Assembly (NCBI RefSeq): GCF_022759505.1
Contig: NZ_CP094289.1
Location: forward strand, 2,728,001 to 2,792,000
From: Georgenia sp. TF02-10
GTDB taxonomy: Bacteria; Actinomycetota; Actinomycetes; Actinomycetales; Actinomycetaceae
Direction of reading: 5' to 3'
DNA length: 64,000 bases
The stretch's first letter is position 1. The number at the start of each line of letters is the position of its first letter. This document shows positions 61,830 to 64,000 of this stretch, piece after piece. The position numbers were made by a program, and so were the translations under genes. The notes below the pieces were generated by a model. The model saw only the letters and a list, made by a program, of their open reading frames with translations, searched no databases and was not told the origin of the DNA.

Positions 61830-62723
61830 TCAGTTCCTCCTCAGGGTGAGGCTGATCCGGTGGGCGGCGAGCACGACGGCGATGAGCACGAGCCCGGGGA
61901 GCGTGGTGAGCCACCAGGAGGTGGCGATGTAGTTGCGGCCCTCGGCAATGAGCAGGCCCCACTCGGGGGTGGGCGGCGGGGCGCCGTAGCCGAGGAAGCC
62001 CAGGGTCGCGATGGCGAGGATGGCGGTGCCGAGCTGCAGCACCGCGAGGGCGGCGACGGCGCCCACGGCACCCGGCAGCACGTGCCGCCGCAGCACCCCC
62101 AGGTAGCTGCCGCCGCTGCCGAAGGCCGCCTCGACGTAGTCGGTGCGCCGCAGCCGGACCACCTCCGCCCGGGTGAGCCGGGCGAACGCGGCCACCGACC
62201 CCACCCCGACGGCGATGGCCACGTTGGTGGTGCCGAAGCCGAGCAGGATGATGACGCTGAGCGAGAGCAGCAGCGCCGGGACGGCGAGGAGGACGTCCAC
62301 CACGCGCATGAGGACGTCGTCGACGAGGCGGCCGGCCGACCCGGCCAGCACGCCGAGCGCGGTGCCGACCACCAGGCCGACGGCGACGGCGATCACGGCG
62401 CTGGTCAGGGAGTGCACCGCGCCGTGGATCACCCGGGCGAGCAGGTCCCGACCCAGGGCGTCGGTCCCGAACGGGTGGGCGGCGCTCGGCGGCTGGAGCT
62501 TCTCGGCCGGAACCCCGACGAGCGGGTCGTGCGCGGTGAACAGGCCCGGGACCAGGGCCCAGGCGGCGACGACGGCCAGCACGAGGACGGCCAGGCCGAC
62601 CGTCGGGTCGGCCCGGCGCAGCCGGGCCACGGCCCGGGCGGCGCCGGAACGGGCACCGGCTCCGGCCCCGGCCCCCGGCACGGCGGGCCGGCCGGACGCC
62701 GTCGTGGTCTGCTGGGCGGTCAT
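61830..62723 (-). CDS. Dipeptide-type ABC permease, DppC-like, importer A
   Basis: A 297-residue permease: first helix TVGLAVLVLAVVAAWALVPG, HPFGTDALGRDLLARVIHGA, EAA loop DYVEAAFGSGGSYLGVLRRH, and GFLGYGAPPPTPEWGLLIAE, typical of DppC. ATG 62723 overlaps the DppB-like gene stop by four bases. Confidence 0.92.
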   Translation of the reverse strand: MTAQQTTTASGRPAVPGAGAGAGARSGAARAVARLRRADPTVGLAVLVLAVVAAWALVPGLFTAHDPLVGVPAEKLQPPSAAHPFGTDALGRDLLARVIHGAVHSLTSAVIAVAVGLVVGTALGVLAGSAGRLVDDVLMRVVDVLLAVPALLLSLSVIILLGFGTTNVAIAVGVGSVAAFARLTRAEVVRLRRTDYVEAAFGSGGSYLGVLRRHVLPGAVGAVAALAVLQLGTAILAIATLGFLGYGAPPPTPEWGLLIAEGRNYIATSWWLTTLPGLVLIAVVLAAHRISLTLRRN

Positions 62724-63655
62724 GCGGTGAGCCTCACCTTCGCGCGGGGGTCGAGGACGGGGTAGAGCAGGTCGACGGCCAGGTTGACCAGGGTGAAGAC
62801 CGCGGCGGCGAGCACGACGACGGCCTGCAGGACGGGGACGTCCTGGTTGGCCACGGCCTGCTCGGCGACCCGGCCGATGCCGGCCCGGCCGAAGACCGTC
62901 TCCGTCACCACCGCCCCGCCGATCAGCTCGCCGAGGAGCACGCCGGCGATGGCGACGGTGGGCGGCAGGGCGTTGCGGGCGACCGTGCGGGTCAGCAGCC
63001 AACGGCGGGAGGCGCCCTTCGCCGTCGTCACCGCGACGAACGGCTGGGCGCTGACGGTGTCGATGCTGCGCAGCAGGACCTGCGCCAGCGGCGCCGCGAT
63101 CGGCACGGCCAGGGTCAGCACCGGCAGCACCAGGGACTCCACCGGGCCGGCGCCGATGGTGCGGACCAGCCCGAGGCGGAAGCTGAGCACCTGCACCAGC
63201 ACGATGCCCAGCCAGAACACCGGGACCGCGGCGAGCAGGGACGGCAGCGAGGCGGCGGCGGTGCGCAGCCAGCGCAGCGGCGCCAGGGTGGCGGCGGCGG
63301 CGATGCCCAGGGCGAGCAGGACGGCGGTGACGAAGCCCGCCACGGCGAGCGTCGCCGTCGCCGGCAGGGCCTCGCCGAGCAGCTGGCCGACGGGCGTGCC
63401 GTACTGCACCGAGTAGCCCAGGTCCCCGCCGAGGAAGCCGGTGAGGGTGTGCAGGTACTGGGTCAGCGGGCTGGCGTCGGCGCCGTAGGCGGTGCGGACC
63501 GCCGCCAGCTGCTCGGCGGACAGGCCGAGCTCGGGGTTGTCGAACTTGATCAGGATCGCGTCCCCGGGCAGCGCCTGCAGGAGGACGAAGCTGGCGGTGA
63601 ACGCGGCGAGCAGGACGACCGCGGCCTGCCCGGTGCGGGCGAGCACGTAGCGCAC
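62720..63655 (-). CDS. Dipeptide-type ABC permease, DppB-like, importer A
   Basis: A 311-residue permease: RYVLARTGQAAVVLLAAFTA, ALPGDAILIKFDNPELGLSA (the periplasmic loop after helix 1), EAA loop FVAVTTAKGASRRWLLTRTV, and GGAVVTETVFGRAGIGRVAE. Starts ten bases after the binding-protein stop. Part of the first importer in the cluster. Confidence 0.92.
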   Translation of the reverse strand: MRYVLARTGQAAVVLLAAFTASFVLLQALPGDAILIKFDNPELGLSAEQLAAVRTAYGADASPLTQYLHTLTGFLGGDLGYSVQYGTPVGQLLGEALPATATLAVAGFVTAVLLALGIAAAATLAPLRWLRTAAASLPSLLAAVPVFWLGIVLVQVLSFRLGLVRTIGAGPVESLVLPVLTLAVPIAAPLAQVLLRSIDTVSAQPFVAVTTAKGASRRWLLTRTVARNALPPTVAIAGVLLGELIGGAVVTETVFGRAGIGRVAEQAVANQDVPVLQAVVVLAAAVFTLVNLAVDLLYPVLDPRAKVRLTA

Positions 63656-63665
63656 GGCCTCCCCC

Positions 63666-64000
63666 TCAGCGCCCGGTGGCGACGTCGTAGAAGGTGGGCC
63701 GGCCCACGGCCTCGAAGGCCAGGCCGGTGACGTCCGGCGCGGCGCCGTAGACCTGCGGCTCCTCGAAGAGCGGGATGTAGTAGGCCTGCTCGGCGAGGTA
63801 GTCCTGGACGTCGGCGGAGCGCTGCAGCCGGGCCTGCGGGTCCGGCTCGGCGGCCACCGCCTCGAGCAGGCCGTCGAGGGTGGCGTCGTCGGAGAGCAGG
63901 ACGTCGCGGTTGTCGGTGTGGAACTGGCTCTTGATGACGTCCAGGTCCGCCCGGCCGACCATCGAGTGGTACAGCGGGGTCTTGAGCGGGTCGAGGGTGT
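63666..64000 (-). CDS. ABC substrate-binding protein, C-terminal part (truncated by window edge)
   Basis: The last about 111 residues of a family-5 binding protein run in from the window edge: TLDPLKTPLYHSMVGRADLD, VIKSQFHTDNRDVLLSDDAT, LDGLLEAVAAEPDPQARLQR, YLAEQAYYIPLFEEPQVYGA. The LYGQVQ/ADVQDYLAEQAYYIPLFE region matches the C-terminal lobe of family 5. The sequence QFHTDNRDVLLSDDATLDGL parallels HFHSDNIPIQNAAALSDPEI in the other binding protein, so importers A and B are related. Confidence 0.88.
   Translation of the reverse strand, partial: TLDPLKTPLYHSMVGRADLDVIKSQFHTDNRDVLLSDDATLDGLLEAVAAEPDPQARLQRSADVQDYLAEQAYYIPLFEEPQVYGAAPDVTGLAFEAVGRPTFYDVATGR

Overview
The window is very GC-rich throughout, has frequent GTG starts, many 4-base ATGA/GTGA gene overlaps and short Shine-Dalgarno sequences. 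With a complete LigD/Ku pair, DUF222-HNH and DUF3140 proteins, a CGNR-type regulator and a SAM-IV-like riboswitch, this points to an actinomycete chromosome, probably in the Micrococcales. That placement is an inference from gene content; no rRNA is present to confirm it.

Layout. 1-6.5 kb: the end of a LacI-type regulator converges on a GH42 beta-galactosidase, followed by a PadR-regulated ABC exporter operon (PadR, ATPase, FtsX-type permease) with a visible promoter and operator. 6.7-11.2 kb: a decayed mobile island ends at a tRNA-Ala(GGC). It holds an orphan antitoxin beside a truncated PIN toxin, a ParE/antitoxin pair, a PIN/antitoxin pair, and fragments resembling a transposase, a DUF6788 protein and a conjugation ATPase. 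11.4-17.6 kb: housekeeping genes (class II amidotransferase; nadD, a membrane protein, rsfS and a histidine phosphatase as one operon; NCS1 permease with a cysteine hydrolase). 17.7-27.5 kb: GH13 enzyme, SDR, FUSC transporter, proA, thioredoxin, CGNR regulator, cupin and a second PadR with a HAAS-type membrane protein.

27.6-30.2 kb is a two-gene steroid-type unit: a 3-alpha-hydroxysteroid dehydrogenase-like SDR and a KstD-like flavoprotein. A complete IS630-family element follows (30,425-31,554) with 30-bp terminal inverted repeats and TA duplications. Next comes a non-coding stretch with twin palindromes and iteron-like repeats. LigD (32-35 kb) and Ku (47.8-49 kb) make up a bacterial end-joining pair. 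Between them lie a complete dipeptide-type ABC importer (35.4-41.4 kb), a very large HNH protein, an aldo/keto reductase and an amino-acid dehydrogenase.

The right end is the most distinctive part. A promoter and SAM-IV-like riboswitch (50.57-50.72 kb, minus strand) precede a lone luciferase-like monooxygenase. Then about 13 kb on the minus strand (50.86-64 kb) carries two dipeptide-type ABC importers, a second luciferase-like monooxygenase, an amidohydrolase and a protein that appears to fuse two carboxymuconolactone-decarboxylase/AhpD-type domains through a 9-residue repeat linker. The simplest reading is uptake and oxidative breakdown of small organic compounds, possibly organosulfur compounds given the adjacent SAM riboswitch. 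The substrate is not shown by the sequence.
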